A stretch of 64,000 nt of DNA, taken from JAAYEL01 sp964345835. GTDB taxonomy: Bacteria > Bacillota > Clostridia > Tissierellales > Peptoniphilaceae. A program made the position numbers and the translations under genes. The notes beneath the pieces were generated by a model. That model made no database searches. It saw only the letters and a list, made by a program, of their open reading frames with translations, and was not told the origin of the DNA. The stretch's first letter is position 1. Each line of letters opens with the position of its first letter. Location: positions 1 to 64,000 of the forward strand of contig CAYFSL010000003.1 of the NCBI GenBank assembly GCA_964345835.1, read 5' to 3'. Of this stretch, positions 9,101-16,638 are shown one piece after another.

Positions 9101-9666
9101 TCAAGGCTTTCGTCATTCTTTTCAAGCTTCTTTTCTGACAGGTTTTTCTTATACTTGTACTTGGCAATACCACTTGCCTCTTCAAAGATAAACCTCCTGT
9201 CCTCGCTCCTTCCGCTTAAGATATCGTCAATCCTTCCTTGGCCGATGATAGAGTATCCATCCTTACCAATCCCCGTATCCATGAAAAGTTCTTTAATATC
9301 CTTAAGCCTCACAGGAGAGTTATTTATAAGGTATTCAGACTCCCCAGTCCTAAAGACCTTCCTGGTAACTGTCAACTCATCAAAGCCAATATCTAGAGTC
9401 TTATCTCTATTGTCCAAAGTTAAGGAAACAGAAGCCATATTCATTTGTTTTTTTGTCTCCGTCCCGGAAAATATAACATCCTGCATGTTACTCCCCCTAA
9501 GACTTTTTGCCGACTGCTCTCCTAAAACCCACCTAATTGCATCTGAAATGTTGGACTTACCTGACCCATTAGGACCAACTATAGCTGAAATATCCTTTTC
9601 AAATACCAGCTTGGACCTTTCGGCAAATGACTTAAATCCATATAATTCAACTGCTTTTAACTTCAT
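6127..9666 (-). CDS. smc: Chromosome segregation ATPase SMC
   Basis: A full-length 1179-residue SMC, the core of the SMC-ScpAB condensin that organises the chromosome and resolves origins. Visible parts are the Walker A GPNGSGKSNISDAI near residue 32, long coiled-coil arms, a hinge around residues 520-650 (IVGVLADLIEVEKSYKQAID, then ITFLPISKI), the ABC signature LLSGGEKALTAVALL and Walker B PAPFCLLDEIDAALDE. It lies between a radical SAM gene (4-bp overlap) and ftsY (8-bp overlap). The rnc-smc-ftsY order is conserved in Firmicutes. scpA and scpB are not in the window. Confidence 0.97.
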   Translation of the reverse strand: MKLKAVELYGFKSFAERSKLVFEKDISAIVGPNGSGKSNISDAIRWVLGEQSAKSLRGSNMQDVIFSGTETKKQMNMASVSLTLDNRDKTLDIGFDELTVTRKVFRTGESEYLINNSPVRLKDIKELFMDTGIGKDGYSIIGQGRIDDILSGRSEDRRFIFEEASGIAKYKYKKNLSEKKLEKNDESLERLKNELKVKKQEVALLEGQATNAREGVKLTNQLERMELSLLKLNIDRYDDEKLKLEANSKYLEEENEEKKSLYEEISSRISPINDTISSKAERIEGLKSGIIAAEKGISSKEAEISILKEKIKHFTSDIERLEKDISERNESHLTNEKKLQETQDRLKDLKEKRNSLDEKILAETRMLESFRKELAAKEQGLISQRNDLEGIKEKISRLIIDRSAREKMEETNLVKRDELIKSIKADENDLEESLSTKKSLEEEIKNIDEKMEERSKVLTDLLDQRKDLISRQKESVSSLDSFRNDYYKIKSQRDVLYSIYTSYEGYYKPIQRLLQAKDKNPEIRDRIVGVLADLIEVEKSYKQAIDVCLGPALQNIVVEDEQDAKYLIDYIKRKKFGRITFLPISKIKGTDSKVSHPLVIDSLNHLIKYDDKISSIINHFLSRTLLVANMDDAIKVSNELRGFRLVTLDGEIINSWGSMVGGDFYKKDSNSLLNRQKELKDLKSKLSTLAEDGHKTKSMLEEIERSLEYINTELNEIDIENNKLSTNRASLNSRIKELNIRINFIQERIEDNSRQIKLMTLDKDDLDYSIITDLEKDRDGLLEKVDREDKDLKNLQDMIQDKDKDLIRYEAEFKSLVDEIQRLEDSQEDLSYSLDQLIALNRRDQDLDKTRKEEIREASKAIERLQLEIEKSNDRKEKNKLVLEEEIKDHRDLVQKVKDDNIRLDQLKDQLQELDKRLFQDGIKLDNLIKKREEAIQNYMDTYDTEFDILEMKLANLEPIKVSKKDVLTVKNKLSKIGFFNFASIEEYNVEKENLDFIQAQFDDLVQTKEDILKMIKKLESDMTRIFNESFKKIDEKFKEVFQVLFDGGEAQLLLDGPDVLTAGIEIIARPPGKKLKNIGLLSGGEKALTAVALLIAIFEINPAPFCLLDEIDAALDEANIKRYIDYLKTISDKTQFIIITHRKVTMERAEILYGVTMEEKGVSKVITLALDEYRGNNV

Positions 9667-10706
9667 AACTCACCTACTTCATACTTAAGCCCTGAATCCA
9701 CCAAATAAATACCCTTATCGTCAATATTCCTAAAGGAAAGCTTCTTAAATGAAAACATATCCATCAATTTTTTCTTGTTAGCCCCCTTATTACCAACGAC
9801 ATAGGACATTAGACTCTTATCTACATAAATCGTCATATCCTTTGAGCCTTCTAGCTTATTATCTCTTATAGTCTGAGAAATCCTATCCAGGAAAATCTCC
9901 TGCTCAACCAATTGCCTTAGAGATGGATGGAAAGGCCCAGCTACTACATCTTCCCCCAGGTTGATATTTTCAGTGACCTGAAGGCCTATTCTTATAACAT
10001 TTATTCCGGACTCTTTATACATTAATAATAGGTCCTTAGATAGATTTATAGCCTCATCTAAAGATAAGGGTTCATAAAGCCCATTAATATATAAAAACTC
10101 TAGATAAGTGTCCTTTATTACTAGGGTAGGATATATCCTCACTATATCTGGTCCTAATTCAATCGATTTTTTAGCTGTATATATAGCAGCCTCGTAGCTG
10201 TCCTTGTATAGCCCCGGCATAATCTGATGACCAAGGGTAAAGCCATACTCTTTGATAAGCTTGGAAGCCCTTTCTACGCTCTTGCTATCGTGCCCCCTAT
10301 TATTTGCCTCAAGGATCTCATCAACCATGGATTGGACACCCAGCTCAATGATATCTACCCTATAATATTTTAAGATATCCAAAATCTCCCTATCAATACA
10401 GTCTGGCCTAGTAGACAACCTAATCTCCTGGATTATTCCCCTATCCTTGTAGTCCTTAGCGATGGAAAGATAAGCCACCATGGCCTCCCTATCTATGGCA
10501 GTGAAAGACCCTCCAAAAAAAGCTATCTCCTTGGGATTATTACTTTCTGGGAAATAGCTCAAATGTCTTTCAATATTAGCAATTGTTTCTTCGGTATCTA
10601 CAGCATCCTTGTGGTTGGTAATCTTTCTCTGGTTGCAAAAGATACAATCGTGAGGACAACCCAGGTGGGGTACAAAAATAGGGATAATATACCTTTTCTT
10701 ACTCAT
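9663..10706 (-). CDS. Radical SAM protein, Elp3-like family
   Basis: A 347-residue radical SAM enzyme with the cluster-binding Cys motif CPHDCIFC (C-x3-C-x2-C) close to the N-terminus, the glycine-rich AFFGGSFTAI, and strands matching the TIM-barrel core (IRLSTRPDCID, VDIIELGVQSM). The motif layout resembles the Elp3-like radical SAM group commonly found between rnc and smc in clostridia. No acetyltransferase domain is attached, and the substrate is unknown. Overlaps of 4 bp with smc and 8 bp with rnc indicate one transcript and coupled translation. Confidence 0.85.
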   Translation of the reverse strand: MSKKRYIIPIFVPHLGCPHDCIFCNQRKITNHKDAVDTEETIANIERHLSYFPESNNPKEIAFFGGSFTAIDREAMVAYLSIAKDYKDRGIIQEIRLSTRPDCIDREILDILKYYRVDIIELGVQSMVDEILEANNRGHDSKSVERASKLIKEYGFTLGHQIMPGLYKDSYEAAIYTAKKSIELGPDIVRIYPTLVIKDTYLEFLYINGLYEPLSLDEAINLSKDLLLMYKESGINVIRIGLQVTENINLGEDVVAGPFHPSLRQLVEQEIFLDRISQTIRDNKLEGSKDMTIYVDKSLMSYVVGNKGANKKKLMDMFSFKKLSFRNIDDKGIYLVDSGLKYEVGEL

Positions 10707-11403
10707 AATCCACCCCCAACATCTCTAAAGCAATCCTAGCAGCCTCTTGTTCAGCAGCCTTCTTTGACTTTCCTCTACCAGTTGCTAATTTTTTTTCAGC
10801 TACATAAAGGGTCATATAGAAGGTCCTGTCGTGGGCCATCCCCTCCATCCTATCTAACTGGTAAGAAATATCAGTTGTTTTTTTGCTATGGAGGTATTCT
10901 TGAAGCCTAGATTTATAGTCGATAAATTGGATATGGTGGCTTTCTACTTCCTCAGCCATAGAAGCAAAAACAGACTCTACAAGGGCAAATACAGGCTCAA
11001 TACCTCCATCAAGGTAAATAGCCCCACATACCGCTTCAAAGGCATCAGCCTTCAAAGACTTTTTCTTGCTCCCTCCTGTCAACATCTCTCCCTTACCCAT
11101 GATAAGCTTGTCGGAAATTGTAAAATAATCAGCAAGCCTGGCAAAAGAAGGTTCACAGACCATGGCAGACCTGTACCTTGTCAACCTGCCTTCTGGAAGC
11201 TTCCTGTATTTCTTAAAGAGAAGGTCAGAAAAAACAAGCTCTAAAACCGCATCCCCTAGGAATTCTAGCCTCTCATTGTGCCTATCCTTGTAGCCTGGAT
11301 GTTCATTAGAATATGACCTATGAATAAGAGCCTGCGTTAACAGGCTTTTATCTTTAAACTCATAATTCAATTTTTTTTGCAAAATTTCTAATTCATCATT
11401 CAA
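10699..11403 (-). CDS. rnc: Ribonuclease III
   Basis: Double-strand RNA endonuclease that processes rRNA precursors and structured mRNAs. The 234-residue protein has the catalytic RNase III signature RLEFLGDAVLELVFSDL near residue 45, a second acidic motif in KADAFEAVCGAIYLDGG, and a C-terminal double-stranded RNA binding domain (about 160-230) ending with TGRGKSKKAAEQEAARIAL. It follows acpP by 15 bp and overlaps the radical SAM gene by 8 bp. Confidence 0.96.
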   Translation of the reverse strand: MNDELEILQKKLNYEFKDKSLLTQALIHRSYSNEHPGYKDRHNERLEFLGDAVLELVFSDLLFKKYRKLPEGRLTRYRSAMVCEPSFARLADYFTISDKLIMGKGEMLTGGSKKKSLKADAFEAVCGAIYLDGGIEPVFALVESVFASMAEEVESHHIQFIDYKSRLQEYLHSKKTTDISYQLDRMEGMAHDRTFYMTLYVAEKKLATGRGKSKKAAEQEAARIALEMLGVDYE

Positions 11404-11418
11404 AATAAAAAGTACCTC

Positions 11419-11643
11419 TTATTCGGTCTTCTTTTCAACTAAATCAACTATATCTGCTGCAGACTTTAGATTTTCTAATTCTTCATCTTCAAATTCAATA
11501 TCGAATTCATCCTCTATTATCATGAAAAAGTCCAATAAGGCTATAGAGTCAATCTCATAGTTAGTTACTAGATCTTCTTCCAAAGAAAAGTCTTCAACAT
11601 TTAACTCTTTCTTAATTAAATCAACAATTTTTTCTTCAATCAT
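11419..11643 (-). CDS. acpP: Acyl carrier protein
   Basis: A 74-residue acidic four-helix carrier protein that holds growing acyl chains on a phosphopantetheine arm. The attachment serine is Ser33 in the motif EIDSIALLDFF, a variant of the common DSLDxVEL. It overlaps plsX by 8 bp, and PlsX uses acyl-ACP, so the pairing is functional. The divergent motif leaves open that this ACP is specialised, but the genomic position is that of the housekeeping ACP. Confidence 0.9.
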   Translation of the reverse strand: MIEEKIVDLIKKELNVEDFSLEEDLVTNYEIDSIALLDFFMIIEDEFDIEFEDEELENLKSAADIVDLVEKKTE

Positions 11644-12628
11644 TTTTAAATTCCTCCTCTATATAGTGAACTACATTTGAATTTATTATCTTTTCAGCTA
11701 TCAGCAAGGCTGACTTCATAGCATGGGCATCAGAGCTTCCATGGGCCTTGAAAACTGGCTTTTTAATCCCCAATAAAAGGGCTGCCCCAACCTCTTTATA
11801 ATTATACTTTTTCGCTATTGCCTTGAAAGCAGGCTTAACTAAAAGCCCTCCAAGCTTGCCTCTAATTGATGACATGATTCCGGTCTTTATCTCCTTCATC
11901 AAAAGGCCTGCCGTTCCTTCAATAGATTTTAGCAATACATTTCCAACAAAACCATCGGCTACAATTACATCCGCCTGGCCCGAAAGGGCATATCTCGCCT
12001 CAATATTACCAACAAAATTGATTTTTTCTTCTCCTTTTAGAAGGTCATAGGTCTTTTTAGCCCTCATATCCCCCTTACCTTCTTCTGCCCCAACGTTTAG
12101 AAGGGCTACCCTAGGCTTATCCTTGCCAAGGACATGCTTCACATAAAGAGACCCCATCTTGGCATATTGAACCTGCATTTCAGGAGTGGAATCCATAACA
12201 GCTCCAGTATCAGCCAGAATCGCTTTACCCTTTTCAGTAGGAAGCTCTGCCGTAATTATAGCTCTTTCAACATTGTCAATTCTTTTGGTTATAAATAGGC
12301 CTCCAGCAAGAAGGGCACCTGTACTTCCAGCGGAGATAAAACCGTCATATCCTACTTCATTAAGCTTATTAAGTCCAATCACAGTCGATGAGTCTTTTTT
12401 TCTCCTAATGGCCCTAACAGGTTGGTCTTCGTTTGTAATATATTCATTACAGTCTATAAACTCGAATCTTGAGAGGTCTGCTTTGTGCTTTGCTAGCTCC
12501 TCTCTCAAGTCTTTCTCTGGCCCTATAAGGGTGTAGCTAACCTTACTTTCCTTAGCAGCTTCACATACCCCTTTAACTAATTCTATAGGACCTAGATCCG
12601 AGCCTAATAAATCTACTATTATCCTCAT
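11636..12628 (-). CDS. plsX: Phosphate acyltransferase PlsX
   Basis: PlsX converts acyl-ACP plus phosphate into acyl-phosphate, the donor used by PlsY for the first acylation of glycerol-3-phosphate. The 330-residue protein starts MRIIVDLLGSDLGPIELVKG and shows GFISAGSTGALLAGGLFI, VALLNVGAEEGKG and DGFVGNVLLKSIEG, all typical. It heads the group plsX-acpP-rnc-radical SAM-smc-ftsY. No fapR or fab genes adjoin, unlike in Bacillus. Its ATG is preceded by GGAGGAT. Confidence 0.95.
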   Translation of the reverse strand: MRIIVDLLGSDLGPIELVKGVCEAAKESKVSYTLIGPEKDLREELAKHKADLSRFEFIDCNEYITNEDQPVRAIRRKKDSSTVIGLNKLNEVGYDGFISAGSTGALLAGGLFITKRIDNVERAIITAELPTEKGKAILADTGAVMDSTPEMQVQYAKMGSLYVKHVLGKDKPRVALLNVGAEEGKGDMRAKKTYDLLKGEEKINFVGNIEARYALSGQADVIVADGFVGNVLLKSIEGTAGLLMKEIKTGIMSSIRGKLGGLLVKPAFKAIAKKYNYKEVGAALLLGIKKPVFKAHGSSDAHAMKSALLIAEKIINSNVVHYIEEEFKND

Positions 12629-12690
12629 TGATCCTCCAAAAATTTTCCTCCAGCTAAGTTTATCATAAATGTTATAAAAGATAAACTAAA

Positions 12691-12765
12691 AGCCTACCCC
12701 ATAACCAGCTAATCATCTAGACTAACAAGTGCCTAGCTGAAAAAGCCTGGAAAGTAGAGTAGGCT
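12691..12765 (-). terminator. Inverted repeat with terminator-like tail after the surface protein gene
   Basis: On the minus strand a 7-bp pair AGCCTAC (12759-12765) / GTAGGCT (12691-12697) encloses 61 nt containing a second 6-bp stem, CAGCTA / TAGCTG, and is followed by TTTTAGTTTATC. It lies downstream of the surface protein stop at 12802 and upstream of plsX, so it is probably the terminator of the surface protein transcript. The overall fold is larger than a simple hairpin. Confidence 0.45.
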
Positions 12766-12801
12766 ATTATACTACATATTAATAATTGTTATCCCATATG
12801 T

Positions 12802-14933
12802 TTAATTTTCAACAGGGTCTGTAGGGCTAACAGCTTCCTTTTGTTCAACTTCATCAGTTTTTTCAACTGGTTCAACTTCATCAGTTTTTTCAACTGGTTC
12901 AACTTCATCAGTTTTTTCAACTGGNNNNNNNNNNNNNNNNNNNNNNNNNNNNNNNNNNNNNNNNNNNNNNNNNNNNNNNNNNNNNNNNNNNNNNNNNNNN
13001 NNNNNNNNNNNNNNNNNNNNNNNNGTTCAACTTCATCAGTTTTTTCAACTGGTTCAACTTCATCAGTTTTTTCAACTGGTTCAACTTCTTTTACCGCTTC
13101 TTTGCTTGGTTGGTCCAAGTCAGCAGGTTTAACTTCTTTTGTTGCCTCAGTTGATTTTGATGGCTCGTCATTACTTGCTGGTGCAAGATCTTTCTTTGGT
13201 TTAGCTGTATTTGCTGGTAGTTCTACGTTTGCCGGTTTATCATCTTCAATTGGCTCTTGAATTTCAGGGTTAATAATATCTTGATTGTATGTCTTGAACT
13301 GTCCTACTTCTACCTTTATATCTTCAAGGAGAATTTCATGGTTAGGACGGGTTGTAAGCTGTCTAATATAGTAGGTACCTTTTGGTAGACCACTTATTTT
13401 AGTTAGACCATTTTTGTCTAGCCAGAATACTGACCTATCTCCATCAGGGTTATACCTATACCTATAGTCAGCAATTACTGTCAGATTAACAACTTCTTTG
13501 TTACTATCTAGTAATTGTAGCTTAGTGTTGTTTAGAGGCATATTTTTATCGTTTTGTCCCTTTACTTCAATAGATGCAGCTACCCATGGATTAACCAATT
13601 TAGCAACAGTTGTCTTGTCTGTTCTAATAGTAAATGGTATATATTTTATTTCTTTTATGAAGTCATTTCTAGTATTTATTTGCTTTAGATAGTATTGGCC
13701 AATAGGTAAATTGGTAATCTTAGCTATACCCTTTGTATCTGTCCATATAGCTTGCCTATCCCCATTTTTACTAAATCTATACCTAAAATCTTGGCTGGAA
13801 CTCATGCTAATAGGTCTTTTATTGCTATCAAGAACCTGCAAATTAATGTACATTAAGGACCTATTGTTATCAGTATATGTCTTTACTAAAGCAGTTCCTG
13901 ACATTCTTTCGTTATACATCCAAGCAAGCTTTGTCTTACTTCCCTTGTCTACATACATAGGCCTGTCGGTAGTCCTCTTTTTGTATCCATCAAGTTTATT
14001 GACTTGTCTAATATAATACTGACCAGGTGTGAGATTACTTATATTTGCGAAGCCTTCGCCGTTAGTATACATATAAAGACCACCTGTTGGAGTCCTCCTA
14101 TATCCTTCAGAACTTGTACCCTTAACAGTTAATGGTTTTTTGTTCTTATCCAATAGCTGGAACTTCATACCTGTGATAGGCTCATAGTTACTTGTAATAG
14201 ACTTAACAGTTGCTGTTGTAGTTGGAAGCTTACTAGTAGTTGATCCTGAATTTGATGGAGAAAGCTTAACTAAGTAGTATACTGGGTTAGTAACATAACC
14301 AAAAATATTGGTTATTGCGTTACCATGAGACCTAGTATGGTGCCAGAATTTGTTGTCCCTAGGGTTGTTGCCCCAGAAAAAACCAACGTGAGAATCCTTA
14401 TATCCTACAGACCAGTCCTTTGGTTGCATGATAATGATATCTCCCTTTTCTGCCCTTCCACTTTTTAACAGGGCTGATACTGAACTATATTTATATGACC
14501 TAGCCCTCTTATCAAGGACTACATATCTTGAAAGTCTAGTTAAGTTAGATATTGACTTATATCCACCTGATGGTGAACTTATCTTGCTTAGGTCAGCCCC
14601 AGATCTTTTTAGGGCAGTCATAACAAATCCAGTACAATTAAATCTTTTACCTATAGTCATAGTATTACTTTGGGTAAAATATGGGCTAATACTCCTTGAA
14701 AAGCGTGTACTGTTGTAAAGCTTTTTATTTCTAACTAATTCATTAATTAGTTTTTGCCTTGATGTACCTATTTGTTTATCTAGGTAAGGAGCTGTTGTAG
14801 ACCCTGTATGGTAGCCGCTATCCGCCCCATAAGCTAGGACAGGATCAGCTGGAAAAACTACTATCAAGGAAGTAGTCACAATAATCATTGCCAATATAAA
14901 GCTCATAGCTTTTTTAACTATGTTTTTCTTCAT
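12802..14933 (-). CDS. Secreted NlpC/P60-like protein with SpaA-like domains and repeat tail, interrupted by an assembly gap
   Basis: The start is ATG 14933 behind AGGAGG. A signal peptide spans about residues 1-36. Next comes an NlpC/P60-type cysteine peptidase-like domain with a plausible catalytic Cys100 (FNCTGFV), His182 (DSHVGFFWG) and His198/199. Three SpaA/Cna-B-like beta domains follow (about 246-343, 344-448, 449-555), each with an LQLLDSNK-like strand and a GxYYIRQ strand. A Pro/Glu/Lys tail contains 9-residue PVEKTDEVE repeats. The 100 Ns at 12925-13024 break the frame; past the gap the repeat frame reads on to a TAA at 12802 after SPTDPVEN. No LPxTG signal or C-terminal membrane helix is visible. 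It is likely a secreted wall-modifying or adhesive protein. Confidence 0.85.
12843..13078 (-). repeat. 27-bp tandem repeat encoding PVEKTDEVE, spanning the gap
   Basis: Three exact 27-bp units (12843-12869, 12870-12896, 12897-12923) lie left of the N run and two (13025-13051, 13052-13078) lie right of it. Each encodes the nonapeptide PVEKTDEVE in the surface protein. The true copy number is unknown because the array collapses at the gap. Confidence 0.97.
12925..13024. other. Assembly gap of 100 Ns
   Basis: Exactly 100 Ns, the usual placeholder for a gap of unknown size. It falls inside the 27-bp repeat array. The flanks enter at repeat position 2 and resume at position 1, so an uninterrupted array would need a gap of 26 modulo 27. 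One hundred therefore breaks the frame artificially. Confidence 0.98.
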
Positions 14934-14960
14934 TTTGTCCTCCTTAGTTATTATTAATAC

Positions 14961-14989
14961 ATTATAATTCATTCTACAGCTTTAAGCAA
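14961..14989 (-). promoter_or_regulatory. Sigma-A promoter of the surface protein gene
   Basis: On the minus strand TTGCTT (14984-14989) and a perfect TATAAT (14961-14966) are separated by 17 bp. The ribosome site and ATG follow within 30 bases. With the rpmF terminator just upstream, the surface protein is a separate transcription unit. Confidence 0.65.
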
Positions 14990-15000
14990 AGAAATAGGTA

Positions 15001-15027
15001 AATAAAAAGGGACAGCTTAGCCGTCCC
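15001..15027 (-). terminator. Intrinsic terminator after rpmF
   Basis: The minus strand forms an 8-bp GC-rich stem (15009-15016 with 15020-15027, one G-U pair, 3-nt loop) followed by TTTTTATTT, 20 bases beyond the rpmF stop. Confidence 0.85.
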
Positions 15028-15046
15028 CCTTTAATATTCAAATTAA

Positions 15047-15229
15047 TTAAGCTTCTACATTAATTATTTCTTTACCATCATAGTGGCCACAACTAGGGCA
15101 AACTCTATGTGGTAGCTTCATTTCGTGACAATTTGGGCACTCAACTACAGTTGCTTTATTAAGTCTGTATGATGATGCTCTCCTTGAAGCAGTCTTTGCT
15201 TTGGAAGTTTTTCTCTTTGGTACTGCCAT
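15047..15229 (-). CDS. rpmF: 50S ribosomal protein L32
   Basis: A 60-residue large-subunit protein starting MAVPKRKTSKAKTASRR, with a zinc-binding pair CPNC (residues 32-35) and CPSC further on, so this is the zinc (C+) form. It has its own consensus promoter and a strong terminator. The usual neighbours are partly missing: there is no yceD/DUF177 gene upstream (ackA is next), and a surface protein gene separates it from plsX. Confidence 0.96.
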   Translation of the reverse strand: MAVPKRKTSKAKTASRRASSYRLNKATVVECPNCHEMKLPHRVCPSCGHYDGKEIINVEA

Positions 15230-15284
15230 TTCTACACCTCCTCTTTATCCCATATGGGAACTTTTGATATACTATAACAAAAGA

Positions 15285-15313
15285 ATTATACTCTTATCGG
15301 GAGGATTTGTCAA
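15285..15313 (-). promoter_or_regulatory. Consensus sigma-A promoter of rpmF
   Basis: On the minus strand a perfect TTGACA (15308-15313) and a perfect TATAAT (15285-15290) are separated by exactly 17 bp. It is the strongest-looking promoter in the window and lies 56 bp before the rpmF ATG. Confidence 0.9.
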
Positions 15314-15374
15314 TAACTTTTAGAGGCAACCAGCTATTATAGATTACTTCCCGGCTTTCATAAGTAGATTCCTA

Positions 15375-16568
15375 CTATTTTCTTTTTAATACTTCTAAAG
15401 TATCTTGAGCGATCATCAGCTCTTCATTAGTTGGAACTACGAATATCTTAATTGGTGAATCATCTTGAGAAATTAATGCTTCATCCCTAGTCTTTTCATT
15501 TAATTCATCATCAAGGTGAATTCCATATGGTTCTAGAGCAAGTAATAATCTCTTTCTTGTAAATGCTGAATTCTCACCGATTCCACCTGCGAATACTATA
15601 GCATCGATACGTCCTAATTTGATTAGGAATGATCCGATATAAGCTCTAGCTCTATCGACAAACATATCTAGTGCAAGTTGAGCTCTTTTATTTCCTGCAA
15701 TTGTAGCTTCTTCAAGGTCTCTGAAGTCTGAAGATAGACCTGAAATTCCTAGTACACCTGATTGTTTGTTAAGGATATTATCAACTTCGTCAACAGAATA
15801 TCCTAGGTTTTTAATTAAATAAAGAACTATCGCTGGATCTAGGTCACCAGTCCTTGTACCCATGATTAAACCTTCAAGTGGAGTAAGTCCCATTGATGTA
15901 TCGATTGACTTACCGTTCTTGATTGCTGTAATACTTGAACCATTTCCAAGGTGGATAGTAAGTAGGTTAACTTCTTCTGGCTTTTTACCAAGTAACTCTG
16001 CAGTCCTGTGTGTTAGGTATTTATGGCTTGTACCATGGAAACCATACTTTCTAATACCATGCTTTTCATAGAATTCATATGGAAGAGCATATAGGTAGTT
16101 TCTAGCTTCCATTGAAGAGTGGAAAGCAGTATCAAATACAGCTACATTTGGCTTGCCTGGTACTATCTTTTCACAAGCTTCTACACCTAGTAAACCTGCA
16201 GGGTTGTGAAGGGGAGCAAACTTTGAGTATTCCTTGATTTTTTCCTTTAAGTCTTCATCGATTATTTGAGATTCTGTAACATCTCCACCGTGAACAATTC
16301 TGTGGCCGATAGCATCGATTTCGTCAATGTTTTTAACAAGGCCATATTCTTCGTTAGTCAAGGCATCGAAAACATATTGAACCGCTTCAATATGACTTGG
16401 CATTGGCTTTTCAATTTTTGTTTTTTGGCCGTCTTTTGTTTGAGTTAAAATTGATCCTTCAATTCCGATTCTTTCAACTAGCCCCTTACCTATTAAGATT
16501 TCCTTTTCAACATCAAGTAACTGATACTTCAATGATGAACTTCCACTATTGATTACAAGTACTTTCAT
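15375..16568 (-). CDS. ackA: Acetate kinase
   Basis: AckA transfers phosphate between acetyl-phosphate and ADP, giving ATP and acetate at the end of anaerobic fermentation. The 397-residue protein shows the ASKHA-fold motifs NSGSSSLKYQLLD at the start, GHRIVHGG, HLGNGSSITAIKNG, GTRTGDLDPA and FAGGIGENSAFTR, all as in active enzymes. pta is not adjacent. It is divergent from tmcAL, which is also the common clostridial arrangement. Confidence 0.97.
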   Translation of the reverse strand: MKVLVINSGSSSLKYQLLDVEKEILIGKGLVERIGIEGSILTQTKDGQKTKIEKPMPSHIEAVQYVFDALTNEEYGLVKNIDEIDAIGHRIVHGGDVTESQIIDEDLKEKIKEYSKFAPLHNPAGLLGVEACEKIVPGKPNVAVFDTAFHSSMEARNYLYALPYEFYEKHGIRKYGFHGTSHKYLTHRTAELLGKKPEEVNLLTIHLGNGSSITAIKNGKSIDTSMGLTPLEGLIMGTRTGDLDPAIVLYLIKNLGYSVDEVDNILNKQSGVLGISGLSSDFRDLEEATIAGNKRAQLALDMFVDRARAYIGSFLIKLGRIDAIVFAGGIGENSAFTRKRLLLALEPYGIHLDDELNEKTRDEALISQDDSPIKIFVVPTNEELMIAQDTLEVLKRK

Positions 16569-16595
16569 GACATTTTCTCCTTTATATTATATAAT
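16567..16595 (+). promoter_or_regulatory. Probable promoter of tmcAL
   Basis: ATGACA (16567-16572) and TATAAT (16590-16595) are spaced by 17 bp on the plus strand, overlapping the start codon region of the divergent ackA. Transcription would start about 40 bp before the tmcAL ATG. Confidence 0.5.
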
Positions 16596-16605
16596 ATATA
16601 CAAAG

Positions 16606-16632
16606 ATTATATCAGAAAATCGAGGATATCAA
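16606..16632 (-). promoter_or_regulatory. Probable extended -10 promoter of ackA
   Basis: On the minus strand TGATATAAT gives an extended -10 (TATAAT at 16606-16611). The best -35, TTGATA (16627-16632), is at a short 15-bp spacing, so the extended -10 probably carries recognition. It interleaves with the tmcAL promoter. Confidence 0.4.
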
Positions 16633-16638
16633 CTAAAA

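Noticed and set aside
8921..9688. A 255-codon open frame on the plus strand opposite smc
   Set aside because: It mirrors the coding strand of smc, is Ser/Leu-rich as antisense of Lys/Glu coiled coil, and has no ribosome site or family features.
12691..12765. A tRNA gene
   Set aside because: The size and 7-bp closing stem fit, but there is no T-loop sequence, no D-arm pattern and no CCA-type end.
12802..12924. A real frameshift ending the surface protein in QLKKLMKLN repeats
   Set aside because: That reading comes from the arbitrary 100-N gap length; the correct frame continues the same repeat seen before the gap.
12843..13078. CRISPR array
   Set aside because: The 27-bp units are contiguous with no spacers and are coding repeats (PVEKTDEVE).
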